DNA of 64,000 nucleotides. Source: Platycnemis pennipes (Eukaryota > Arthropoda > Insecta > Odonata > Platycnemididae). Shown here one piece after another: positions 38,201-50,200 of this stretch (positions are counted from its first letter, which is position 1; every line of letters begins with the position of its first letter). Position numbers and translations under genes: made by a program. Location of the stretch: contig OW121852.1 of assembly GCA_933228895.1 (NCBI GenBank), positions 57,392,872-57,456,871 of the forward strand. Reading direction: 5' to 3'. Under the pieces are notes generated by a model. The model was not told the origin of the DNA. It searched no databases and saw nothing but the letters and a program-made list of their open reading frames with translations.

Positions 38201-41200
38201 GAAAAGGTACCAAATTTCGATGAAATTTCGACTTTGAAGCATCGTATCGAAACTATCATTTTGACTATCGAAATAGAATTCTCAGGTTATCGATCACAAT
38301 CTATCGCAAAGCTTAACTTGAGAAATTGATGTGTATCCGTTGATAAACAAATGAGCCAGGTTCGAGAAAAGGCGAAAAAACACGGAAAATAACAATTTTT
38401 AATTATTTAATCATGGTTAAAATTAAAAATTCGCAGTTTTCAGATTTTTCCCGCAAGTCATTTTTGGAAAGCAACTTACGTACCAAATTTCAATTCTCTA
38501 GCTCTTATATAAATGGGATAGAATTTGTATACAGGAGTCAGTGACGTATTATCGTAGCAACACGAACGATCATATGGAAATTTTGAAGAATGGAACAAAT
38601 TTCAAACGTTATTCCAATTTGAAGTCACGTAGCTCCATCACTACGATTCATGGAAACAAAATCTTTTCACCGTTAGTTACAGCATTTCAAAACCTAAATA
38701 TACGTGTTGGTCAGAATTTTGATTAGATCAACGGTTCAGACGTTACAACTGAGAAACCGGGAAAAGGTCTCAAATTTCGATGAAATTTTGAATTCGAGGA
38801 ATCGTATCGAATGTATCATTTCGATTATGGAAAAACGGTTAGCAGCATATCAATCACTATCTATGCCACAGCTTTACTTGAGAAATTGATATCAATCCGT
38901 CGAAAAACAAGGGAGCCAGGTTCGAGAAACGGCGGGAAAAAAACGGAAATCTGCCATTTTTAATTTTTAAATTGTTGTTTAAATTAAAAATTTGCTGTTT
39001 TCGGATATTTTCCTCAATTCATTATTGGTAAGCTACCTTATCGCCAAATTTCAAGTCTCTATCTCTTGCAGAAGTGGGTTAGAATTTGTATACGTGAGTC
39101 TCAGACGAAAAACGTTATTCGACTTTGACGTTACGTACCTCCGTCATTACGACTCATGGAAACAAAAACTTTGCCCCGTTAGTTAGAACGTTTGAATGCC
39201 TAAAACTAACTTCCTTACAGAATTTTCATTAGATCAATAGTTCAGACGTTATAGCTAAAAATCCGCGAAAACGTCACAAATTTCTGAACGTAATTCGACT
39301 TTGACATCATGTAGCTCCGTCACTTACCGTCGTGGAAACAAAAACTTTACATTGTGGGAAAGAACGTTCCAATGCCTAAAGAAAATAGAATGTCAGAATT
39401 TTGATTAGGTCAATAGTTTAGACGGTACAACTAAAAAACCACGAAAAGGTAAAATATTTCGATGTAATTTCGACTTTGAGGCATCGTATCGAATGTATCA
39501 TTTCGACTATCTAGATTCGATTAGCAGGTAATCGATCAGCATCTATCCCAGAGATTAACTTGAGAAACCGATGTGTATCCGTTGATAAACGAAGGAGCCA
39601 GGTTCGAGAAAAGGTGAAAAAACACGGAAAATAACGGTTTTTAATTATTTAATCACGGTTAAAATTAAAAATTTGCACTTTTCAGATTTTTCCCTCCGAT
39701 CAATTTTTGAAAGCTATCTACACACCAAATTTCAAGTCTCCAGCATATCTAGAAGTGGGTTAGAATTTGTATACGTGAGTGAGTGACGCAAAGGGCTGTA
39801 TATATACTCCAATATTTTTCTGCTAATAAGTTCTCCAATATTTTTCTGCTATTAAATTGACTGGCCCGTTGATTTGTGTATTGACAATTTTTTTCTACCA
39901 TTAAATCAGTAACAAAACATCAAAAAAACTCAGCCTCTTCCACATACTGAACATGCCCTGGGAAACCGGCGTCCTACCTGATGATATTTCTGGATAATAT
40001 TTTTTCCAGTCAACTTCGGTTCCATAGCATCCCATTTTTTTCCTTACTCACTCCCCGTGGATCGTCTTATTTGATACATACGCCTAGGATTTCCTCATGA
40101 AACTCATCCTCCTCCTGGTCCCTTATTTCCACCTCCTTGTTGCCTGCCTCTGCTTTACTTCCATCACTCTCATTTTGAATGTTTTCTTCATCGTTAATCT
40201 TTCGAATCCAACAAATTGTTAACGGCTTCATTCTCGCTGTATCCAGGAGCAAATTTGACTCTATAGGCTGCCATAATCAGTTATTGTTCTTGCATGACCG
40301 CCAATAATTTCCCATCGGGATCCCCAGTGCGGGATGTATGCTTGAGCGAGGAAAGATGTGACTTCTGCAGTCGTCGGAGGAGTGACCACGAGTGACGATT
40401 CTCAGCGTAAAAGCCTAGCTAGTATCAGAGGTCGAATACTACAAAGTCAAAATACAAGTGGAGAAAAAACTGACTGTTATTTCTGACTTATTGCTGATTA
40501 CAAAGAAAGCACAGCATTGATGACTCTGTTGATGAGCTCTGCGAAGATAACAGATTAGAAGTAGCAGACCAATGATGGCTTCATCAATCGTCGGAGGAGC
40601 AAACACAAGTTACTAATTCTCTCTATATCAGCTAAACTCGTTACATAGAACAAAAATTATGAAGTCAAAAAACGTTGACTGTTGCTGATTACAAAGAAAC
40701 ACGCTGTTGATGACGAATCCGCTGTCCGCAGATAATAGTTGGATAAGAATCTGCAGATCAAGTTGAAATCATAGTACGCTAGCAATCACTTAGCATTATT
40801 CAGCTTCTGTTATGTGATGGGGTGAGGTAAATGTGATCTACTGCTTATACGTTAGTCTCCAAGTTCACCTATTTGTAAACTGTTGATATGTAATAGATTT
40901 TGCACTTGAATAGCTAAGCCTCTATTTGTTTCACTAAGTTGTAATGTAGTATTTTTGATACGACGGTGTATATTACCGGAATATCTATCTTGGTGTCACA
41001 TACGAGGGAAATACATCCATGACAGAGTCATGACAAAAGCTATTATTTATTCAATTATTTCTAAAAGAAAATGATAATTCATCTCCTAGTACTAAAATAC
41101 GATTGGGTATATTTTAGTTCCACATACCCTACCTGGGGTCAAAATTGACCCCAAGCAAGAAATTATTTGTTTTTAAGGCTTCTTGTCGGAAATATTTTAA

Positions 41201-44200
41201 AAATAAAAAATGGAGTCGATAAATAAGTGGTTTATCGGAGAATTCCTAAAATATGATGAATAAAACTGTAAAAATTAATAATTTATCCAACTTTTTCTAT
41301 GAGCTGGGGTCAAAAAAGACCCCAGGTAGGTAGGGAGGGTTAAGGAAGTGAAGGCTCTCCTTCAAAAATGGTAACTTTACCTGTCCATTTTTTTCTGAAA
41401 AGTTTTTTGCACAACGATCTGAGTCCCTTCAAAGCACTCCTCAGTTGTTATAAGTATTTTTACAACATCATCATTTCAAAACTTAAACAAAGGTCCATAG
41501 CTGATTATTTTAATGATATTCTTCTCACCTCCTTTCACTTACTAGAGCGGCATTGTTTAGCGTTCATATGGGACCTCCCTTGTGCTCCTCCAGCCTGCAG
41601 CAAGAGCTAGAGAGCTATGTTTAACCAGCTATTTTAATATTATCTGCTGCATTACAGTAATTGAGCTTTAAAATATGGCTCGGAAAAACTGGCCCACATT
41701 AAACTAATTTGTTTTAATGAAATAAAAGTTTGGCCCCCTTAACTTAGTTATGAATAGGCTTGACTGTATATACTATATTGAATTATTTCATGATTATCAT
41801 TTTTGAATCATGTTATTTACAGTCACGGGTGTGCAAACAAAAATGCACATGCAATGTTACATCTCTTTAACCATTGATGCTTGGGAATGTTGGTTGCTCA
41901 GTGAGGACTAGCTGCCTTATTCAGATTTTTATATTTCTCATTTTCATTGTTTGGTTTGAATTTCAGTTGTTTGCCCACATTCCGTTTTAGTTGTAATCAT
42001 TGTATTTATTTGGTGGTTAACAATATTTGGGTTGAACATTTACAATTTGTGCTGCATTGAGGTGAGGCAAATTATACATTGTAGCACCCTTAACTCTCCT
42101 GTTCCACGGTTTTGAAGGGATAATTATTATTAGTTTTCGACCAATGAAGGTAGGTCGAAATGAACATTTAATTTTCCCACACTCCTGCATTTCACATGAC
42201 CCTCTTCAGTCCGCCATGCCATCTGCCTCCCATCATTCTATCCAAGCTACCATTCTACTCCTCCCTCTTCCCCACTTTCCCAACATTCTTCTGGTGAGGC
42301 TTCTCCCACATTTTAAAAGTCTGTCATCTTCTTTCCACAAAGCCTATGTTTCCACACCATATAGGGCCATGCTCCATGTTAAACGTTTTACTAGTTTTTT
42401 ATTTACTACCCACTCAATGTCTCAGTCATTAGTTCATGCCTATGAGGAAAAGCTTCTTTTCCCCATGCAATACTCCTTACTTTATTGCTGCTGTACTCCT
42501 TTTCCTTCAACACACTACCTAGATAGCTAAATTTCTCCACCTGCTCTAGCATCTGACCACCTACTTTTATAGTTTCCGCATGAGAAATCAATCTTATGGT
42601 TCTATAGTCTTCACATTCTTTTGTCACCCTCTTTTTCGGTATAGGTAACAGTATGGTTTTTACATATTCATCCGGCTAACCTCCCACCGCTTATATTCTA
42701 TGAACAATTCCATAAAATCTCTCCCTTCCCCATCATCCTAGGTTCTTCAGAAGTTCAGCTGGGATGTTATCTATGCCCATCACTATGCCCACCTTCATTT
42801 GTCACATTGCCTTCACTGCCTCACTATCCAGTATTCCTGGGCCCACATCATCCTGATCTACATCCTTATCTTCTTTTCTGTCCAAGTTCTGAGGCCTATT
42901 TATGCTATCGTACAGTTACTCATCATATTTCATCCACCGATGCTAGATCTCCTCCGGCTTCATTGCTAAATTTGCCCTTCTGTCTTTGATGCATGGGATG
43001 CTTTTCCATTCCTTGATGCCCAACTACATTCTAACCTTTAAGCCCAGTCTGCCTATTTCTCCTTCTCTCTGGTATCTCTCCATCTCCTCACACTGCTAAT
43101 TCCACCACATCTCTCTTGCTCTCTTTGTTTCTCTCCTAAGTCTGTTGATTATCTCCTTATAATGCCTTTTCCTAGCTCTGTGTTTACATTTTTTTCATTT
43201 CCTTCTTTCCTTGATCCTTTCCATCTTTTCTGCTGTTACCCATAGTTTCTTCATCCTTCTAGCATGTACTGTTCCAATTGTTTTCTAAGCTGCTTCTTTT
43301 ATGCCCATCTTTATCATTTCCTTCTCTCTTCCGTCATGCATCTATCCACAATCTCCTGATATTCTCTCCTCTTCATTCCAATGAGTGCTCTTACGTCCCA
43401 CTTTTTTATTCTTCTTCCTACTTTAAACCTTTTCAATCTCATATTTCATCACCACCAAGTTATGGTCAGAGTCTGAATCTGTTCCTGGGAAACTATGCCA
43501 AGTCTTCATGCTGTTCCTGAATCTTTGCCTAATCATGATATAATCTATTTGTATCTTCCAGTATCCCCCAGCGTTTCCCATGTGTACCTATGCCTAGGAT
43601 GGTGTTTAAACCAGGTGTTTGTAATCACTAAATGATTCCTCCTACAGAATTCCACTGCTTTCTCGCCATGGTCATTTCTAACACCCAGCCCATTCTCCCC
43701 TACTTCACTTCCTTCCCTCCCTTCCCCTACGACAGCATTCCAGTCTCCTTTAACTATTAAGTTCTTCCTGCCCGTACATTTTCTAGTTATTTCTTCTAAC
43801 TGGTCATGTATTCATCTATTTCTTTCTCTTTGTGCTCCCTGTTGGCATATAAACCTGCAATATGGCTACATTCATCGGTATTGCTTTGATTTCAAAAACC
43901 AATATTCTATCACTCACTTTTTCCACATTCAATTTTTTTCCCCTAATGTTGCATTCAATACAACTGCTACTTCCTAGTGGCTCTCTTGCCCCCAACTATA
44001 TGTATACCCTGTAACTTACACTCCAGAATCACCGTGGTCTTTCTATCTTATTTCGCTTAATCCCAGCAAGGCAATCTTTCCCCTCTCAATTTCACACTGT
44101 TTTCTAGTTTTGCTGCCCTTAACATTGTCCTAATGTTCTATGTCCCGATTCTTAGAATTGTTGCTCTCTTCCCTGGTATCTTCTTCGCCGCTGTGTCTGT

Positions 44201-47200
44201 CTTTCTTTCCTTGCAAGGATATCATGAGATGACAACCGCAGAGTCCTTGCTTCCCCAGCTGCTGGGCATGACACCCACCCTCATTTGGATCTGGGCTCCA
44301 TAGTTCCCAGGATTCAATTCTTTATTGTTCAAGTCCATTGTGTCTTTGGGAGAGTTTAATTGAGGTGGTTTCCCATTGTCTGCCTCAATAGTGTTTTAAC
44401 GTGACACCACCACTTGAAAGGCCACTGAGGTCAGACACCTTCTCACAGCTAGCTCTCTGAGGAACAGACACTGTGAGTAAGGTTCATAGACTAACTTTAG
44501 TCAGGCTCCCACCCTTCAACCTCTCTAGCGTAGGTGACCCTACCAGGAGCAACAATAATTGGTCTGGCCAGTGCAGCTTGAGGAGTCACATGAGTACACA
44601 AGCCCAATCCAACGACTACAAAGTGCAATCCATGAGGAAGGGATGTTGAAGGGATTAATTTTGCTAATTTACTGGTGGAAATAGTCATTACCATTACATT
44701 TAGGATGGATTTAATTAACTTAATTTGTCTTCTGTGATAAATATTGTTGTTAGATAAAGTTTTGTTCTATAAAACTTCATATATTTCAAAAAGTTTACTT
44801 AACTAATAACCCTTGAATCACATTGAAAGTGATTTAGTTACATTTTAACTTGTGTTTTTCTAATATTCTATCACCTGTAGTAAGAAGGTAATTACAATTG
44901 TGTTTTCTAGTGGTGATACCTTGAATCAAAGGCATGTTTTAATTACATACGCAACATGTGTGTATCAGTATTGCCACGTTTGTACATCCTTATAAAGTAA
45001 GATGATTATCCTTGAGGGTATAACCAGAAAATTTTAGCTGCTCTGTTACTATCCAGACCAAATGCAAAATCACTAAAACCATCACCCAAACTGTAGCCCT
45101 TAAGAAAAAGTTTGGCTTAATAAGCTTCTTAACTAGGTACATACAGTACCCAAGGGTTTTACAGATTTCCTTAATAGTGTTAAGAGGGCAGTCCTTTCCC
45201 TACTTCACCTATGGCTTTCCATTATGATCGATCTCAGAGAAAATTATTCAGCTTCGATTCAATTGGGCATATCCAAAATATTATAGCTTTAAAGTCTTCT
45301 TCACATAGTAGCCAAAATCTCTTTGGGCTATCATATACTGTGACTTAGCAGTGGTAAACCTTTGTTGGAATTGACAATAACTGTCTATTGTTGAGTAGGA
45401 TTAGAAGAAAATGGAGAATTGGTGAAGGGTTTACTGTCCGAGTTATTTTACGGGAATTATAGTGCGTCTTTACTTGGTGCTGTCTGGATATGAGATGGCA
45501 TTGTGTCTTTTATGGAGACATCAGGTAGACAACGTGTGATATTTTTCTTTTTTGTCTTTAGTGCAGCAACATCCCTTTCACTAGTGAAGCATTCTTGACT
45601 GCTATTCGCACAACTGACTGTGTTGGAGAACTTCATGCCACCCGTGAGATGGTTTCCAAAGAAGTGGCAGTTTTAGTAAGTTACATTTTCTGCTCTCCCT
45701 CTCTTGAATCATTCTTTTCGTCTATGCTAGGTGGTAGTAGAAATTCAGTGGGGCGTTATTTACCACAGCTATGATCTTGTTTTCAGTGTATGAAAGCACA
45801 GAATATGTATAAAAGTTTTAGAATGCATGATTATATAATTTAGCTGATAAAATTCTGTCTTTGACCGATGGACCTCTTGGAGATTTTTATTTGCTGTTTA
45901 GGATTATCTTAGGGTTTTCTCTAGAGATGTTATTTAATGTTCAAGAAGTGTTTGAAAATTCATCTAACACCTTGTTCCCAATTATGGCTACCCAACCTAC
46001 CATTATGTATCTTCTTTTATCATGTTGCTTAGAAACTGTGATGATATAGGTATGTATTGCTTGGAAATTTTTTTGAGCATCATGTTTTTGGATCCATTAA
46101 TTTTTTTATTTACTTGCATTTTGTCTGAGGAATCCATGTAGTAGAGGTAAAGTAGAAGCCCACTACAGAGAGTATGCTTTATAGCATGAATGTCATAATA
46201 GCGAGTGATTTTTTCATCATAATTGGTTGGTGATGAAAAGTATAAGGTATTTCATCTGTTGTACTGTGTGGTCATTTCTATTATACAGTCATAATGAGTC
46301 AGTTTTTCTGTGATATCAGCATAGTTGCATAACTTGAGGAACTCATCGCCCCACGAGAGATAAAAGTTATACAGTCAGTTATCAACTTAACATGTATATA
46401 TCACTTCAACTGATGGCCAAATGTTTGGCAGTGTCAATAATAGTGCTGCACAGCTGGATAATGCTATAATGTTCACAATACTACCTGAAGAAAACAAGTT
46501 TTATGGTGAAATGTGCTTTGGAAAAGGACACAGGAATCAGTGCATTTATTTGTCCAAAGATCAGGTAGTACCAATCATGTCACTCTTAAAACATCTCAAA
46601 AAATAAAGAAAACATTACAAGTGTAATGTATTAGTCAGTATTTACGTAGTCATCAATCGAATAAAACACATTATATAGTAGGGTAAAAAAGGATCTGATG
46701 CTTTCCCGGCGTATGCTGGTAGTGAAGGCTGCTCGGGTGCTCCACCGGGTAATCTCCTCCATGGCTGCCGACGTTTCGGGGTACGAGTCGTACTCCATCA
46801 TCAGGGCTGAATGTCGTGGCTCGAAAAGTGGCCGCCTTATATAGCGGTGTCGGGGCCTCAAGTTCCCTCTGATTGGTCCTTGGGTTTAGCCAAACCCAAG
46901 GACCAATCAGAGGGAACTTGAGGCCCCGACACCGCTATATAAGGCGGCCACTTTTCGAGCCACGACATTCAGCCCTGATGATGGAGTACGACTCGTACCC
47001 CGAAACGTCGGCAGCCATGGAGGAGATTACCCGGTGGAGCACCCGAGCAGCCTTCACTACCATATAGTAGGGTAGTTTCTCTCATCAAAGAAAACCAATT
47101 CATTTATTGCAATTCGTTCTCTACCATAAATGTATTCATTATACGCAAATAATTTAAATAATGAAATCCAGTTTACGAGAAAATTAAATGTTAATTTTAA

Positions 47201-50200
47201 GTTCTTTTGAAAAAGCCCAGAATTGTCAGGATTGTGACAGCCTTAGTGTGGATGTAACAGGTACATTGTTTATATTGTGAAGCATAGGAAATATCTATCA
47301 CCAGTACTTAATTGTATTTCCATAAGCTCTCATAAGTATGTATTAATAATCACCTATAAAAATTCTTCTGGTTCAAAAAGTCTCCTCCAGTGAAAATGGT
47401 GTTAAGAGTTGTTTTCTAATGACCTATGCTCCCTGAAGTCTTCTGCTACTGTGAAGCCCTATGAAGGCTGTTCTGAAGTAGTGTTCATAGCACCACCTAG
47501 TGGCAGGGAGAGGAAAGTGTACCTTCATGATGTCACAGGTGGATTTAACCAGCACACAATGGCATGGTGTGTCCTTGGACCGTTGAATACATTCACTTTT
47601 TAATTACATAATTAGAAAAAAATACTTAGTGCATTTTTAAATTAAACAGCTTCAAGTAGGTACACCAGGGGTTATGAACTTTTCATCTAGGTAGTAAAAA
47701 ATAGGAAACTACATTATATGTAGTTTATTATCAATAATTGTTATGACTACTTTTATATTTATTTGTGCCTTAATTGAAAGGAACTTCAGAAATTTATATC
47801 TACATTGTAGTGCAATTATTTCACTGTTTGGCTTCTGAAAATGTTTAGAACTGGGAAAAAGATGGCCTATTTAAGAAGTCTATTGAGATCGACCAAATAA
47901 TTATTACTTATCAAGTTATGTCTAAATGGACTTAAGGCCAGACTGTCAGCGACCTAATTGTCTAAAGAAACCAATGTCATCTAACAGCCAGTAAGTTGCG
48001 CAACCAATGAATTTGGAATTTGCTATGAAAGAGAAATTGAGTTTCAAAAAATACACCACGAATTATCATCATATTGCTCATTTGTTGCATTGTGAATCCT
48101 TGAGAGACTACATGTAGATAGTGGGGAGGAGAGAAGTTATGCTTCTTGCTGTTTCAGGGAACTACTTAAAAACGTGTCTCAAATGGAATCGACACTATGG
48201 TCATCATTCACCGCTCCTCTACTCTCTAAGAGGTGATAGTCAGATTTTTTCAGTTGCAAATGTTAAGCTCTGAGCCCTCGTTGTGGGGGAAGGGAGAATA
48301 TGTGCATTCTTGCTCTTGGTGTTTAGCCATATATTGGCTGACTTACATTACATCGTAACATATTTGTAATGATTACATTTCCTTCAAATCAGAGACAGCA
48401 TGAATGATTTTTTCATCATCATAAAAAGTGAAATATATCGTCAACATTGAAAGAGTCACCAGAGTGAAAGGGAAAAATAAAAATTCATATATTAAAATTA
48501 AGTGCTTCAAATATATCTTAAATTAATAATCTCACAATTTTCATGGAAATGGGCTTGGCAGTTTTTGCACAGTCTTCCTTAAAGGGGCTGGCAGTAAAAG
48601 GGTTAAGTTGCATCCACTCCCTTTCAGATGATGGCCCAAAAACAATAGTATTTGTGAACACCACACAAGTACTAGGATGGAGAAGATGAGAAAGGCTATA
48701 TTTAGCAGAAAAATCAAAATCATTGTAGCATGTGAAAGAAAGAATGCCTATAAAATGGAAATTATTAAAAAATATGGCTTATTGTTGTCAACTACACCAG
48801 TTTAACAAGGATAACATTAGAACTGATTTCGTATTAAATTCATAGAATTAACTAAATACATTCATGGGATTCCCCTCATTCATCTGTACTACTCCCACTA
48901 AATCTCAAGGGCTGCCCACTCTCCTGGCAGAATGCTGACGGCAGTTGAAAAGACTGAACTTTGGGAGTTGGGTATCTCTCTTCAACTAACTTGGGATCAA
49001 GACATTGTAAATAGCTCTAAAGAAGATCTGGGAGAAGAAGGGTACCCCACCTTTCATGGTTCGACAAGAAACAATGGAAAATGCAGTAAATTGTGCACCA
49101 GAGTTTAGACACCAGTACTCCAATCTTGGTTCTTGTCCGGTTGCTTACTGTAGTCATGGTGCCTACACTTATGTGTAGAAACTCATATGAAGCAGAATGA
49201 CTTTCGATAAATAATTCCATTTTGGCCACATTGGAAAATAAGCATAGTTTGGCTCCACACTTCTTGTGGTAGGTAATCATTGATTTTTCGTTGAGTTTTC
49301 ATGGCATTCACTTTGAGTGCAGATGACTTACATGTGTGAGTCATGGCTCTGCCCTTTCCAGGGGTGGATGATTCACCTCGTGAGTCAGGAGTAAATAAGA
49401 TTTCTAAATTCCTGCCACAAATTCTGCTATGGCTCCTGCACTCAACATGTTTAGTTGTGAACATTTCTTTACAAAAGGAATTAAAAGATAGATGGTACCA
49501 ATGTGTAGCACATTAAATTCAGAAAAGGCTGCTCAAAGCCACCATACAATTTGGGATATTTCTGTATTGCTTAAATTATTCATAATTATTATTCAGTTAT
49601 TAACTCCATGGTACTAATTTGCTCTTCATCATTGGCCACTTTCTCTAATTGTTCCCACTGGTTGATTTTAAAATGCTAGATGTTAGGCCTTATTGTATTT
49701 CAGACCTTGAGTGATTATGCTTTTCCTGAAATTTTTGATATTCTCTCATGATTTATGAGTTAATCTAGTATTAACTTACTTATTTCCCATTTGTTTGCTA
49801 TAGAGATCTCGTGATTCTGGTGGTGATGATGATATTATAGTAAAACAGCAATTAAGTAGCCTACTGTACATGAAAAAGGTTATTGAAACTCGTCTACATA
49901 GACTTCAAGAAGGATTAGAAACAGATTCTGCCGGTAAGTGAAAATGATAGTTTGTATCTTTTATCAGTAGTTTCAAAAGGTTATCATATTAGCATTTCAT
50001 TAATGGTTTTGTCGTCTATTCTTTAGTTCTATTTCCTGATGAAACTACTTGAGTTTTCATGAGTAATGGTGATAGAATATTAATGTTCTAATGAATAACA
50101 TTCCAATGCTGTCATATTTGTTGGATTAATATTTTCTGATGTAATTTTTCTTATTCCTTTTTGTATCATTCTCATTATTTTCAGGACTGCCTACTTCATT

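Larger units (their letters stand above)
32934..39798. repeat. Unclassified tandem-unit block inside piggyBac
   Basis: A 6.9-kb block of diverged, partly nested tandem units, inserted into the piggyBac transposase between possible 7-bp TATATAT duplications (32927-32933 and 39799-39805). Anchors repeat in fixed order. One is a CCGTCGATAAAC motif near 33156, 34457, 37017, 37655, 38334, 38895 and 39580. Another is an AGAATTTGTATACGTGAGT motif near 34650, 37207, 37848, 38520, 39080 and 39760. A third is an ACGTTATTCGACTTTGACG motif, about nine copies from 36080 to 39310. Unit spacing is about 555-690 bp on the right half. The left half carries five CTCTCTATGTAGAATAGGAC copies and GC hairpins. No intact reading frame, terminal inverted repeat or known domain was seen. 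Confidence 0.75.
31261..41343 (-). mobile_element. piggyBac element, split by a 6.9-kb insertion
   Basis: Both ends lie at TTAA (31261-31264 and 41340-41343). Inward sequences are inverted: TTAATCCTCGCTACCT on the left, and the complement of the right end, TTAACCCTCCCTACCTACCT. Subterminal GGGGTC...GACCCC hairpins lie near 31299-31326, 41134-41154 and 41305-41324. The minus strand carries a decayed DDE transposase in two parts (see separate entries). Without the insertion the element would be about 3.2 kb, a normal piggyBac size. It sits in intron 5 of SNX13 in antisense orientation. Confidence 0.82.
46686..47061. mobile_element. Palindromic Penelope-like terminal element
   Basis: Arms 46718-46887 and 46892-47061 are 170-bp inverted repeats with no mismatch I could find and a 4-bp AGCC loop. 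The left side has 32 further bp ending in an A-rich stretch. A 13-bp duplication ATATAGTAGGGTA flanks the insertion (46673-46685 and 47062-47074). Each arm, read outward, has a CCAAT box (GGACCAATCAG), a TATA box (GCTATATAAGGC) and a hammerhead-like CTGATGA...GAAACGTCG core. Penelope-like elements are known for inverted partial copies, long target duplications and hammerhead motifs in their terminal repeats. The family assignment rests on these, since no reverse transcriptase is present. Confidence 0.7.

Noticed and set aside
36080..39800. Regular repeats that could suggest a CRISPR array
   Set aside because: Units are hundreds of bases long, diverged and continuous, with no short identical repeats separated by unique spacers, and the context is an intron of an animal gene.
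46734..47061. Protein-coding reading of the palindrome (two mirrored frames of about 65-75 codons)
   Set aside because: The frames exist only because the arm is duplicated. Promoter boxes and a hammerhead-like core explain the sequence better than a protein.
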